From positions 1,522,115 through 1,586,114 of the forward strand of contig OZ022595.1 of the NCBI GenBank assembly GCA_963669155.1: a stretch of DNA of 64,000 bases, given 5' to 3'. Shown piece after piece: positions 43,080-64,000 of this stretch (its first letter is position 1; every line of letters starts with the position of its first letter). Position numbers and translations under genes: made by a program. Under the pieces are notes generated by a model that was not told the origin of the DNA, ran no database searches, and saw only the letters and a list, made by a program, of their open reading frames with translations. The stretch is from Arbacia lixula. Lineage: Eukaryota > Echinodermata > Echinoidea > Arbacioida > Arbaciidae.

Positions 43080-43533
43080 GTGGTTTAATTTAGACCACAT
43101 ACTAAACCGAGACTAACCTTATCGGATACCATAAGCGCATTATCATTGATGCAATATAATTGATTTTGTCCTCGGAATCACTGGTAATTATTGGATACCA
43201 TAAGCGCATTATCATTGATGCAATATAATTGATTTTGTCCTCGGAATCACTGGTAATTATTGGATACCATAAGCATTATCATTGATTCCATATAATTGAT
43301 TTTGTCCTCAGAATCACTGGTAATTATGGGATACCATAAGAATTATCATTGATACAATATAATTAATCGGACTCACGATGGTAATTGAGTAATTGTCCCC
43401 ATAATGATTACACGGAACAATTGAAATCACCCACTGTTGTGATTCTGTGATGAAATTGATACAGCATCAGATGATTTGTTTTGCATCCCATAAAGTTTTG
43501 TCTACGTTTAGAATGTGGTTATAGTTAAACCAC
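43080..43533. repeat. GGTGGTTTAA-family MITE with internal tandem repeat
   Basis: The ends GTGGTTTAATTTAGACCACA and GTGGTTATAGTTAAACCAC are inverted, and the flanking ACTAAAC / GTTTAGA continue the match. Inside, a 66-67 bp unit (ATTGGATACCATAAGCGCAT then TATCATTGATGCAATATAAT and TTGTCCTCGGAATCACTGGT) is repeated about 3.5 times between 43137 and 43365. Right-side blocks ACCCACTGTTGTGATTCTGT and ATCCCATAAAG match 3248-3428 and 56181-56415. Confidence 0.88.
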
Positions 43534-44374
43534 CATTGGGAATCAGGTGCCTTTATATCTATATTTAGACATCTACTGGGACATCGCTGTTTATCTTGCT
43601 ATCCCTTACCACCCACCCAAACCTAAAAGTATGCATTACTTCATTGCTCGCATTTTCGTCCAGAACAACAAACAATATGCATTAAATGCTGCTATATCAG
43701 GCAATGTTTCAAAACAATTGAGCCACCATTAGCATAATGTGTAAACAAGTCTACCTTTCATCTGGAATATGTTTTCAAACTGGTGTGATCAGGAACGTAA
43801 AGTCCCAAAGTATCCAAAGAAAAAGTGTTCGGACATCATACATTGTGCTCATGATAATATACAGACTTCATTGAAGACAATTACTGAAACATATTGAACT
43901 TTATGTTTTACTATTATGTATGCAAGATACATTGTTATGCTTAGTATGTTTCACATACATTTATCAGCAAATATTTGTAATACATTGCTGGATTGGATTG
44001 CACATTAATTGTATCTGAGATTATAAATGACAGTGTACAGAAAGACGACCCGTGTGTATATATTTTCTCTTTCTGGCAAATATTACACCAGACTATGTCA
44101 CTAACAATGTGATATGCATTTAATATGAATAAAATAAATCATGCTTTAACATCAAATCTAATATTTGTTCTACATTCCTTTTTGGGGGGTATATGATTAT
44201 GATTTGAGTATGACTTCTCATGCTGTGATTCATGTTCACGTATACTGCAATTAACAATTCGAATCGATTCAACCAATACATTTCACATATATTAATTAGG
44301 CTTTAGCACAATATGTCAGATCATATAAATGTACAAAATATATCTCTTCTAGCTCAGCTTGCACTATGTGTTAA
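43534..44374. other. Intergenic or distal 3' UTR sequence
   Basis: AT-rich, with no repeats or coding signatures. Two overlapping AATAAA hexamers at 44128-44138 are followed by GTTCTACATTCCTTTTTGGG, a plausible distal cleavage region. Confidence 0.4.
44128..44138 (+). terminator. Overlapping poly(A) signals, possible distal end of MAGUK transcript
   Basis: AATAAAATAAA contains two canonical hexamers and is followed within 40 bases by T- and G-rich sequence. Whether any MAGUK mRNA extends 5 kb past its stop cannot be told from sequence. Confidence 0.3.
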
Positions 44375-44715
44375 GAAACATTGATAATCATTAATGATGC
44401 ATTATGCTTCTGGCAGAAAAGACCTTGTGGGTTGACATGTGTGCTACACATTGGGCAATAAACATTGTGTTCTGAATCAATTATTTGATATACTTATTTT
44501 AGGTCCACAATATGTCCAAAAGTGAAAATCTTATTAAATATCCAAAGGATTACTACAAAAGTAATGAATGCTGAAATGTCAGGAAACCTGCTTCTAAAAA
44601 CAAATACACCATTTGTCCTTATGATGTGCACATTTCAGCTTGAATAGAATTCTAACTTATAAAACAAATATCCTTCAAAAGTGTCAACAGCTTTTGTGAA
44701 CATCTACTACCAGGC
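44375..44715 (+). repeat. Dispersed repeat, family D, copy 4
   Basis: Matches the copy at 36135: GCTTCTGGCAGAAAAGA, GTGGGTTGACATGTGT, CATTGTGTTCTGAAT, CAAAAGTGAAAATCTTATTA, CATTTCAGCTTGAATAGA, CCTTCAAAAGTGTCAA. It lies between the two genes. Confidence 0.75.
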
Positions 44716-45022
44716 CAAATACAGCTTAGTAGGTCTTGTGTGTAGTAGCCAATGTTGCGACAGCGGGACATGAAGATTTAATAAAGATGGTTTACCAAAG
44801 GTGAGTTAACTAAACAACTGTGAGAAGTACGACACGTGGCTCAAACTATATGGGTGTTGGCTTAACACGACTAAACATAAATTAGTACTTTCTTCTTGCT
44901 GTTTAGATAATGGTAATACAGATATTTTATGGCTGATTTCTGTAGACACTTTGCAACAAATGGGCCTTCTACACAGTGGCAATGTCAATATCAAGAGTGA
45001 TGACGTATATTATTTTTGCCAC

Positions 45023-45058
45023 GCGGGCTGGCCGAGTAGGTTGAGAGGCTAAACTTTT
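45023..45058 (+). repeat. tRNA-like 5' fragment (A box), probable SINE head relic
   Basis: GCGGGCTGGCCGAGTAGGTT then GAGAGGCTAAAC strongly resembles the 5' half of a Ser/Leu-type tRNA, with an A box (TGGCCGAGTAGG). No B box or anticodon arm follows; GT and GA repeats begin within 50 bases. Most likely the head of a truncated tRNA-derived SINE, not a functional tRNA. Confidence 0.45.
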
Positions 45059-45091
45059 GACAGTTTGTTAGCTTTCATGAAGTGAGTATGT

Positions 45092-45097
<6 letters not shown>

Positions 45098-45124
<27 letters not shown>

Positions 45125-45237
45125 ATAGAGAGAAAGAGAGAGAGAGGGGGAGAGAGAGAGAGAGAGAGAGAAAGAGTGAGAAAGAGATAGAGAGAGAGAG
45201 AGGAGGAGAGGGAGATAGATAAAGAGACAGAGGGAGA

Positions 45238-45295
<58 letters not shown>

Positions 45296-45300
45296 AAGAA
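45098..45300. repeat. (GT)n followed by (GA)n microsatellite
   Basis: A 24-base GT run is followed by about 175 bases of interrupted GA repeat. Then comes a stretch (45300-45345) whose reverse complement, with GTCTTTAGAGTCAATAAAAT, looks like the 3' tail of a retroposon. Confidence 0.9.
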
Positions 45301-45467
45301 TAGAATAGACAAGAATTTTATTGACTCTAAAGACCCCCTCTCGGGGTATGAGAGTACAAACAAACATAAATAACAATATGATGAATAACAGAATACAATT
45401 CATGAACATACTACATAGTTAATTTCACAGAACAACAACAATGAATAATTATATAATGTAATAAAGA

Positions 45468-45776
45468 GTGAAAGAGAGAGAGAGAGAGTGACAGAGAAAG
45501 AGGGGGTGGGGGGGGGGGTGATATCATATAGCCTACGCTTGTATGAATGTACATACAGATAGATATACATGTACATGATCTACCGAGAGTTACATAATTA
45601 TATGGACAAGTGGCTTGGTGAAAAATAGACAGGAGCGATCGAACGGTTCAGAGATGAGAGATAAATACACGTATAAATACAGGGAAACAAAGAGAGACAG
45701 AGGGAGGGAGATATAAAGGGAGAGAGAGAGATAAAAATATAGTGAGAAAGAGATAAGGAGAGAGGGAGAGAGAGAG

Positions 45777-45843
<67 letters not shown>

Positions 45844-45892
45844 GGGAGAGATTGAGATAAACGAAGAGTGAGAAAGAGAGAAAGAGAAAAAT
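45468..45892. repeat. Interrupted (GA)n microsatellite upstream of the protease gene
   Basis: GA repeats at 45468-45500 and 45690-45890 flank ordinary sequence with a G run at 45510. They end about 300 bases before the protease TATA box. GA tracts can act as GAGA-factor sites in some animals, but no such role is shown here. Confidence 0.9.
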
Positions 45893-46198
45893 AGAGCCAT
45901 GCACGAATCATCGGAAGTGCATCAAAGGACAAAACAAGTTAAACATAATCGGATTATATGAAACGATAACACAAATTACCTCAGTTTTTAGCAACTATTA
46001 TGGCAAATTTCTTTTAAGCAGATGGAAGTAATGACCAGAGTCTTTGTCAACAGTTTAAGTCTTAATGGGTCGTTGTGGTCCTCATAAAAGAACAAAAACA
46101 CCCGTTATTACGAGAGCGAATCCATCTGTTTAGCTTTTGTTTATATTTGTGTAAGATATGAATATTAGAACAAATTACATTTGTCGCCACGGTTTTCT

Positions 46199-46235
46199 CT
46201 ATATAAACGGCCGACCCAGTCTGGTATAGGTACAC
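46199..46235 (+). promoter_or_regulatory. TATA-box promoter of the subtilase gene
   Basis: CTATATAAAC begins at 46199 and would place the start of transcription near 46228-46235, in GTATAGGTACACTTAGCC. The adjoining sequence is GC-richer with several CpG. Spacing to the downstream donor at 46286 fits a short non-coding first exon. Strong TATA promoters suit a tissue-restricted secreted product. Confidence 0.6.
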
Positions 46236-46285
46236 TTAGCCTGAGACGGTTTCTCCTTCTCGAACGAACGTCGATCCGAAAGGTG
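46230..46285 (+). other. Putative non-coding first exon of the subtilase gene
   Basis: Sequence between the inferred start and the donor GGTG/GTAAGT. There is no ATG before the donor. The intron then runs to the acceptor TTTTTTTCTGCAG at 46835. The exact start is inferred from the TATA box only. Confidence 0.55.
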
Positions 46286-46835
46286 GTAAGTGGTCTCTTT
46301 CTCATTTCAATTTTTACATTTGTTTTTATCATTATACTATAAACAAATTTCGTTTATTGTTGATACGATTCTCGTAAATTTGACTTTACATGTTTGATCT
46401 CATTGATCGTAATATGTGTTTTCCCTGGATTCATTATGTGTTTTTACGTCCGAAACGCACACAAGTTTACAGTCTGAATTGTGCTATCAAGAGTGATCAT
46501 TACTCTATCGACGTAATCTTTAAAGATTTCAATAAGACGGAAAATGCTCTATTTTACAGTGTATATTGTACCAATGCCATCAAATGAGTTTCTGACTGTT
46601 TCTCTTACAACAAGAGCGAAATGACGCATCAAGCCTCGCACACTCATGAGAGTCTATTCCTACTATGTACATTTAGTAAATTAATCATCGAGAAAAAAGT
46701 ACCAATATTGTTATAATGTTTTGATTGTTTTGGGTTACATTTTTTTTTGTATTATTATTCTTTTACTCTGAATGTGGAAATTAATGACATGAAATGAAAT
46801 GAGTGAATTCCGCGTTTTGCCCTTTTTTTCTGCAG
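46286..46835 (+). other. Subtilase intron 1
   Basis: AT-rich intron between the non-coding first exon and the start-codon exon, bounded by GTAAGT and TTTTTTTCTGCAG. No repeat or regulatory site is recognised. Confidence 0.5.
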
Positions 46836-46840
46836 CAAAC

Positions 46841-57812
<10,972 letters not shown>

Positions 57813-58285
57813 AGGCAACTTGGAACCCTCTCTCTATCTATACCAAAAGGAAGCAAGTGATTTTAACACAACCTGCACGCGGTGCTAGCTCCACGTCAAC
57901 TTGAGAATCTACCGTGTCTTGTTAGCCACTCGCATGGCAACCCCTACTTTATGATAAAGAACCCACTGGCTCCTCCCTCGTCTCCGAACAGCGGAGGAAT
58001 ATAGAATAATAGAAACAACAGGAACAACAAAAGGAACGTAGAAGAAGTCATAGCAGTCTTATGCCTTTTTCCACATCGTTTTACCGTGTGCATAGAAAAG
58101 CACGCATCGTTTAACTTGATATCTTGAAATACCGTTACTTGCTTCTGCCACGTTATTGTCGCCTGCGAGCAGAAAATCAGAAATCGGTGTAAACTCGGCC
58201 TGATTGATGCACCGCTAATGACCTTTCCTCTCGCGCTCTTTAAAAATTGGGCTGCTCATGTTACTTTTTATCTCTACGATTGGTT

Positions 58286-58291
58286 AATAAA
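58286..58291 (+). terminator. Poly(A) signal of the subtilase gene
   Basis: AATAAA lies about 475 bases after the stop codon, in GGTTAATAAACG. It is the first canonical hexamer downstream, so the transcript probably ends near 58305-58320. Confidence 0.6.
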
Positions 58292-59163
58292 CGAAATTAT
58301 CTAAAACACTCCTTAGTAAACGCTGTATCTCTATATAAATGAAAACACGGCAAAGGCCGAACCGCCGTTTTAGGAACTAGTAAAATATTATATCAAATAC
58401 TTCAATATGGGGTACTTGTCACTTGCTTCCTTTCTCTAGAGATGGTGGAATTCCTCTCTCGGAAGAATATCGATTATGATCGTCAGATAACCAAGATGGC
58501 ATCGAATCTGAGTTTAATGAAGTTTTTTTAATCGCTGTTGTTTATAAAACTACTCAAGGTATGAATTTTTAGCTGACGGAAGGGTTTATTTCACACCATG
58601 GAAATTTGAGGTGTATGTCCTTCGGAAATCCAAATATATCCCACCTACCGAGTTTCGTGTTACAATGCAAATGTAATCTGCATGTCGGGTATCCCCACTA
58701 AGATAAATGAATAATATATCTGGAATATGTATGCAACAAACAACCATTAGTCGCTTGTTCCTGATAAAGCTTGCACGCAGTATACCGGTAAGAAAATAAA
58801 TAAAACATTCATGGCTGTTTAAGCTAGGACATACCTTTTGCAAGCAAAGGTTAACATTTGGATGTAATCATATTTTGTGAAATTGAAATAAATTAGCTTT
58901 TAATTTAATGATAATTTGGATATGTGTCGGTGTTTTTATCAGTTGTTCTGCATTTTTAAGAAGAAATATGGAGATGATGGAAAGGTGGTCGGGGAAAGGG
59001 AAGGTAGATGCTTGTTTGGTTGTGTCAGTAGGGTCCGTGGTTGTGTGTATATGCATACGTGAGTGTGCGTGTGCTTGTTTGTGATCGACCGATATTAATA
59101 AAAATAAACAGATGAATAAGAACGCCGGAGAAGGGTTTATATATAGATATCAATTATTTTAAG

Positions 59164-59299
59164 GTCTGCCCTGCTCAAAGTGAGAGAGAGAGATATTCAT
59201 GAATAAAACCAAATAAATACAAACGCCGGAAAAGAGAAGTATACCTACATAGATATTAATTATTGTAAATGCTGCTCTGTTGAGAGAGTAAGAGAGAGC

Positions 59300-59370
<71 letters not shown>

Positions 59371-59500
59371 AGAAAGAAAGAGAGAGGGGGGGGGGTGAGA
59401 AAGATATTCGGTTATACGAAAATGAATCAACATGCTGGAGAAGAGTAGTATACAAATATATAAATGATTGTAAGTGCTTCTCTGCTGAGGGAGAGAGAGT

Positions 59501-59545
<45 letters not shown>

Positions 59546-59780
59546 GGAGAGAAAGAGAGAGAGAGAAAGAGAGAAAGACAGAGAAATAGAGAGAGAGAGA
59601 GAGAGAGGGAGAGAGAGGGATAGAGAGAAGTCGAGAAATAAAGACAGAGAGAGGTAAAGTGAGAAGGAAAGCCGAGGAAAGAGGCAGATAAGGAGAAAGA
59701 GCGACAGAGAGAGAGAGAGAAAAAAAAAGGAGAAAAGGAAGGAGAGATAAGGAGAATGAAAGGGGGAAAGAGATGTAGAA
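59164..59780. repeat. Interrupted (GA)n microsatellites with duplicated spacer
   Basis: Three GA blocks are separated by related spacers carrying AACGCCGGAAAAGAGAAGTA or AACATGCTGGAGAAGAGTAG, then ATATAAATGATTGTAAGTGC and CTCTGCTGAG, so the whole is an imperfect tandem array about 130-240 bp per unit. Unit edges are near 59110, 59215 and 59430. Confidence 0.85.
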
Positions 59781-60419
59781 GGCTATTCATATAGAGTGTG
59801 GGGTTTTAATGCGGCCTGGATGATTAATTGGATAGTGTGTAATCAAATTACCACAGTTTTGATAAATGTCTTTTGTTGGTTCTTTCAATTAATTAGCCTA
59901 GGCTCTAGGCTGTGTACCCTGTTTCTTTCTGGTGCCCTACCACATACAGTACATCTCATGATTACCAGGCCGTTAGACATTTCTGACCCCAACTATACAG
60001 TCTCGTTATCAAAGACTAGTCACTGTATCATTCTCAAGGGATCTGGAGCAGAAATCAGAGATTGATTAGTCTACTGCAGCCAGAACCCTTTCTTGAATTG
60101 TTTAGTTTATAAATGCCCAACAGTCTGGAGCCAAGACCAATGCAACCATAACTTGGTATGGGTTTTCATCATCAAAGGATGCTTAGTGTATTTTTCAAGA
60201 CACGGTTTTGGTATCAGGGATTATGTGTGTCCATGCACGCAGAGTGTCCATGCACTGTACAGTCTGATACTTAGACTATCAATCAGACTAAGGAACAAAT
60301 TCAGCAATTGCTCATATGTTATGTCAATATCGAAGAAATCAAGGACACACAATTTGTTAAGACGAGTACGCCGTAAGTAAATAAAATAACTCAAAATATC
60401 TACAGTAAACACTTTTAAC

Positions 60420-60770
60420 CCTGTGTTCCTCCCTCCTTATTTTATTCCTTCTTTTTGCTTCCCCTTTTCCTGCTGTTTTTGTACTTATTACTTCTACTTA
60501 TTTACTTACGTATTACTCTACTTTATTATTTCTCGTCCCTTTCCTTTCCGTGGTCCTCCTTCCGATCTCCTCGTTCTCCACCTTTTATCCATTTTCTTCT
60601 TTGCATTTTCCTCTCCTCTTTCTCTTCATTTTAAATATCATTTTCGTCTGTTCCCCCCTCTTCCTCTTCACTCGCAGTATTCTTTTCGTTCCCTGTTTCT
60701 GATTATTACCTGTCTTCTCCACCACTCTCCTCTGCTTATCCTTCTCCTCGCCCCTTTAATTCACACCCTT
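60420..60770. repeat. Pyrimidine-rich low-complexity DNA
   Basis: TTCCT, CTTCTTT and TCCTCC words dominate the + strand. It keeps an open frame of about 200 codons with hydrophobic low-complexity content, which is a compositional effect. Confidence 0.7.
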
Positions 60771-62384
60771 TATCTTCTTTATCTGATGTCTGATATCTTA
60801 TGTATAAGAAGTATACGATTATGTGTATATATTATGTATATAATTATGCACTTTGTTGGTATTTCTTTATATCTTTTGTTTAGTTATGTAAGTTTAACCC
60901 GTGTGTTTGTTTATGTAACCGGTCTAGACCCACAAACCTGCGTGCTTATTTTGGTGCCCTCACAAACTTGCAAATATACATCATTATGCAGTTTTTTAGC
61001 TCTTGATTTTTTTGAAGTGGAATCAAATTGAAATTGAAAATAAAATTGAAGTAAAGAGTTAATGGAAAATATTTTTCAATCAATATCATTGCAATCTAAT
61101 CAAATTGGTTTTCTATTCTGACAGGCATTTCATATGGGCTTTTGTTTTTATCTAGGTAGCAGGAATGCTATTGAGGCTGTTGTAGTGATATGAACGATGC
61201 ATTGCAATGAGCAAGAAAAATGCTAACGCTTGTAAAATTATATAGTGGATTAAGGCTATGCTGTCTCATATCTGATTATTATTTAATGCTAATGTAAGTG
61301 CATTATCTGTTTATTCCATCGCTGTAGTAATATAAGTGCCTTATCTAATCATTCCACTGTTTCATTTATGTAAATGCTTTATCTATTCTATTAATTCTTT
61401 AATTAATGAAAGTGCCTTTCGTTTTCATTACATTGTTACATGCTAATGTAATTGCCTCCAGTACTAGCGCTTCTATTTCTCTTTCTCTATAAGAAAAACA
61501 AATTATTTAGTACAAAATTGCATTGTGTTGTAAATCCTACCTCTCACTATGGATTGTGCTAATTTTCGTTTAATGATATGAATTTTGCCATTTCTAACTC
61601 TGCGGGAAGTTTTTAAAGATGATGTAAAGCCTTTCCAGTCTTTCGTATGTTAGGCCTAAATAACGAATACAAGACCTATTATTCTTTGATTCGTACATAT
61701 ACAGTAGTAACCGTGGTAACTATACTACATATCAATTAATTGCCCTTATACGAGCATGTTGTTTGATAATGCCAGTTATTACATCCACGATGGAGGATAT
61801 AAACTGTAAATATTACTCTCCATCACCTTGGCAACCACGGGCAAGTCAATATAACAACAGAAGCCTCATGAAATATTTGCAAGCATCGTGCAAAACCCGG
61901 ATAACATGTCCGTGTTACCGTGTTTATAGTCTCAACGCAAGCTGCTAATTTGATTGATCGATTTTCACCGTCTTTACCCAGATCGGATACCTAAAATTAA
62001 AATTAATATGGAAACCCCCCCGAAGATAAAGTAATGTTCCGGCCAATCATGGTTTATTATGTATTGATTAAGCATTCAGTTAGGCCTTCTCCCCTCCATC
62101 ATTTTAGTTCCACCCAATAAATTCTTTGTCGCAGCGTTGAAATCGTTTTATCCCCGTCGTTAATCTGAAATTTATGAATAGTTGGTGATCTGCTCAGGTA
62201 ATACACTCTGTCTCGTTCGCGCCACTTGCAAGCATGTCGCGCTATTTTGTTTAAATTAATTCCTGGTTTATACCCCCCCCCCCCCTGTGAGTTACCGTAT
62301 TTTGCTGTCGCCCCTTCATACATATAATGCGACTGTGCAAACACAAAAGCTCATATTCATTTTCTTTTTCTTTTCCATACATTC

Positions 62385-62480
62385 GTACAACATCACACAC
62401 ACACGCACACACACACAGACACACACATACACACATGCACACATTATTATATAGATATATGTGTGTGTATATCACATGTA
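62385..62480. repeat. (CA)n then TATGTGTG microsatellite
   Basis: ACACAC runs with GCAC and GACAC variants, then ATATGTGTGTGTATAT. Non-coding. Confidence 0.9.
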
Positions 62481-62936
62481 ACATGTACACAACATATACA
62501 GAGATACTCTCTAACATACACACGTAATTGTGATACCATTTAAATGAATATTACGATTTTACATCACTTGATTCTTAATATATTGATACATTCATCTGCT
62601 ATGGATGCCAGTACTACTGTCATTTGAATTGTCGAAGTCACACACAGAACCATTCACAGTTAATCGGCATGAATAGCTTTGTCGTCATTACACCTCGTAA
62701 GTCGTTCACTTATTTCTGTTTAGACATTCTTCTTCCCACTCTTTGCTTTTTTAAATCATAAACTAAAGTCAATGACCAGCTCACCTAATTCGAATTGAAG
62801 GATGGCTAAATAATACCGCGCCGGATTATTGAGCGATTGTTAACTTACCAATATCGCGCTATTATTGTCTAGCGAAGTGGCTTAATCGTGTTAATGCCTT
62901 GCCGATTATGAAGCCGTCTATGTGTCTAGCTGTTGA

Positions 62937-62944
62937 GTGTGTGT

Positions 62945-63027
<83 letters not shown>

Positions 63028-63032
63028 CAGGG
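62937..63032. repeat. (TG)n microsatellite
   Basis: About 95 bases of TG with one ATATG interruption and one CG change. Alternating purine-pyrimidine DNA of this kind can adopt Z-form. Confidence 0.97.
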
Positions 63033-63205
63033 GAGGGGAAGGGGGGTAGGAGGGCTAAGGGCATCCCTTCCAACCCACGCAAAAGGATAGAGGATTACAT
63101 CAATATGAAATACAATATGGTTATCACATGCGCACCTCACCCAAATGTCCAAAATCACCACCGACCGCCCCGGAACAAAACTGCTGCAGTTGCAACGAAC
63201 CCATC

Positions 63206-63232
63206 TGACGTCATTATAGACTCATACGTCAT
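63206..63232. promoter_or_regulatory. CRE site TGACGTCA and half site
   Basis: TGACGTCA at 63206-63213 is a perfect cAMP-response element; ACGTCA follows at about 63226. The surrounding 63150-63560 block is CpG-bearing (GCAGCGGCGCCCTC, GACCCGGCCGCGATC) compared with the AT-rich flanks. It could be the promoter of a gene that starts just downstream. Confidence 0.35.
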
Positions 63233-63586
63233 CCCCAAAAAAACTAGAGCAGCGGCGCCCTCTCAGATAGCCCCACTTTCAGACGAGCGCTCATCACGTA
63301 TTGAACCGTGTGGTGTCGAAACAAATCAATCAAAATAAAGTTGATAGCATTTGGTAGTAGAATTCGCGGGACACACAATGTAGGCCTGCGCGACGTTCGA
63401 CATTTGAGAATACGATTTGAGCTGGAGAGGTTGAAACAGACGACCCGGCCGCGATCACCATGATCACCGTTTACCATGGTTGATGCCACACGTAACAACA
63501 TGCCGATTTTATGCAATATCAGGGGAGAGAAGTCGCCGTGAGAAGGACTTTATGGAACAATATCTGCTGATTGTACGAAATTGATC

Positions 63587-63643
63587 ATGGAGGAAATGTT
63601 CATTCTTCTCACGGATTACGTCACTGCTTTTCAACGTTTTAAA
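63587..63643 (+). CDS. Candidate first coding exon of a downstream gene
   Basis: ATG opens MEEMFILLTDYVTAFQRFK, then the strong donor AAA/GTAAGT. It follows the CpG-bearing, CRE-containing block by about 350 bases, as expected of a first exon. The peptide is not recognised and the rest of the gene would lie beyond the window, so this rests on context only. Confidence 0.3.
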
Positions 63644-64000
63644 GTAAGTATCACATTTTCAACATACAAATGTATAACACATGCTATTCGTATTTGTCCT
63701 ATTTCTCCTTGTAGTAGATTTCCGTGTCCTGTGCCAAGAACTTATCGAATTTGTGTAATTTGTGAAATCCAAAAGAAATTATATTTACTCAACGCTCAGT
63801 TTATCCGAACATGTAAGATTATTGGACAGTTTACTAACTTTTGAGAAAGAAATTGATAATATTTTTGTTTAGTTAAGGGAAATCTGTTACATGTTAGACC
63901 ATGCATTTTCACAATGACACTGTGTATCTTCAATCTATAATATGCATATTGTATAGAATGTTACCATTCAATAATTACTCATTATCTTTGGGTAGTTGCA

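Larger units (their letters stand above)
58320..63140. other. Intergenic DNA downstream of the subtilase gene
   Basis: No coding exon is recognised. It contains long GA repeats (59164-59780), a CT-rich stretch (60420-60770), and CA/TG repeats (62385-62480, 62937-63032). The parts at 61060-62300 are AT-rich and unremarkable. Confidence 0.6.

Noticed and set aside
60423-61031. 202-codon hydrophobic frame
   Set aside because: Pyrimidine-rich DNA gives Leu/Phe/Ser codons; there is no splice context, conserved motif or promoter.

Overview
The window is animal nuclear DNA. It has long introns with GT-AG borders, large amounts of simple-sequence repeat, many short foldback transposons and little coding sequence. 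The mix of repeat families, a proteinase K-type subtilase carrying CUB domains, and the AT-rich introns point to a marine deuterostome, most likely a sea urchin or close echinoderm. That assignment is inference; no ribosomal or mitochondrial marker is present.

Two protein-coding genes can be assembled exon by exon, both on the + strand. (1) Positions 3748-38958 hold thirteen exons of a membrane-palmitoylated MAGUK scaffold, closest in wording to MPP7/MPP3. They encode the second L27 domain, then PDZ, SH3, HOOK and guanylate-kinase-like domains, 537 codons in all. The amino-terminal exons are not found here and probably lie upstream of the window. (2) Positions about 46230-58300 hold a complete secreted serine protease of 614 residues. 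It has a signal peptide, an I9 propeptide, an S8A catalytic domain with intact Asp-His-Ser and oxyanion Asn, and two CUB domains. A TATA box, a non-coding first exon and a poly(A) signal are also visible. A CpG-bearing stretch with a perfect CRE and a 19-codon ATG-to-donor exon near 63.2-63.6 kb may start a third gene.

The introns are a repeat archive. At least seven dispersed families recur: a GGGCCC-ended foldback (3430, 38515, with a relative at 33194), a GGTGGTTTAA-ended element (3248, 43080, 56181), an AAAGGGATAGTTCACC-ended element (48800, 52254, 56813), a 170-250 bp sense-strand repeat (4343, 15885, 34018), a 240-400 bp repeat (24780, 31745, 36135, 44375), a 300 bp repeat (27011, 51807), and a TIR element enclosing a tRNA-like sequence (47133). 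About a dozen minisatellites with 33-180 bp units add to these.

The most notable pattern is how repeats sit against splice sites. (CT)n tracts lie directly upstream of several acceptors, (GGT)n tracts start just inside donors in both genes, one minisatellite begins at a donor, and two tandem duplications have copied an exon edge. One of the latter makes a decoy acceptor in the kinase-like domain; the other copies the last codons and stop of the MAGUK gene. No CRISPR array, prokaryotic gene or recognisable retroviral element was seen.
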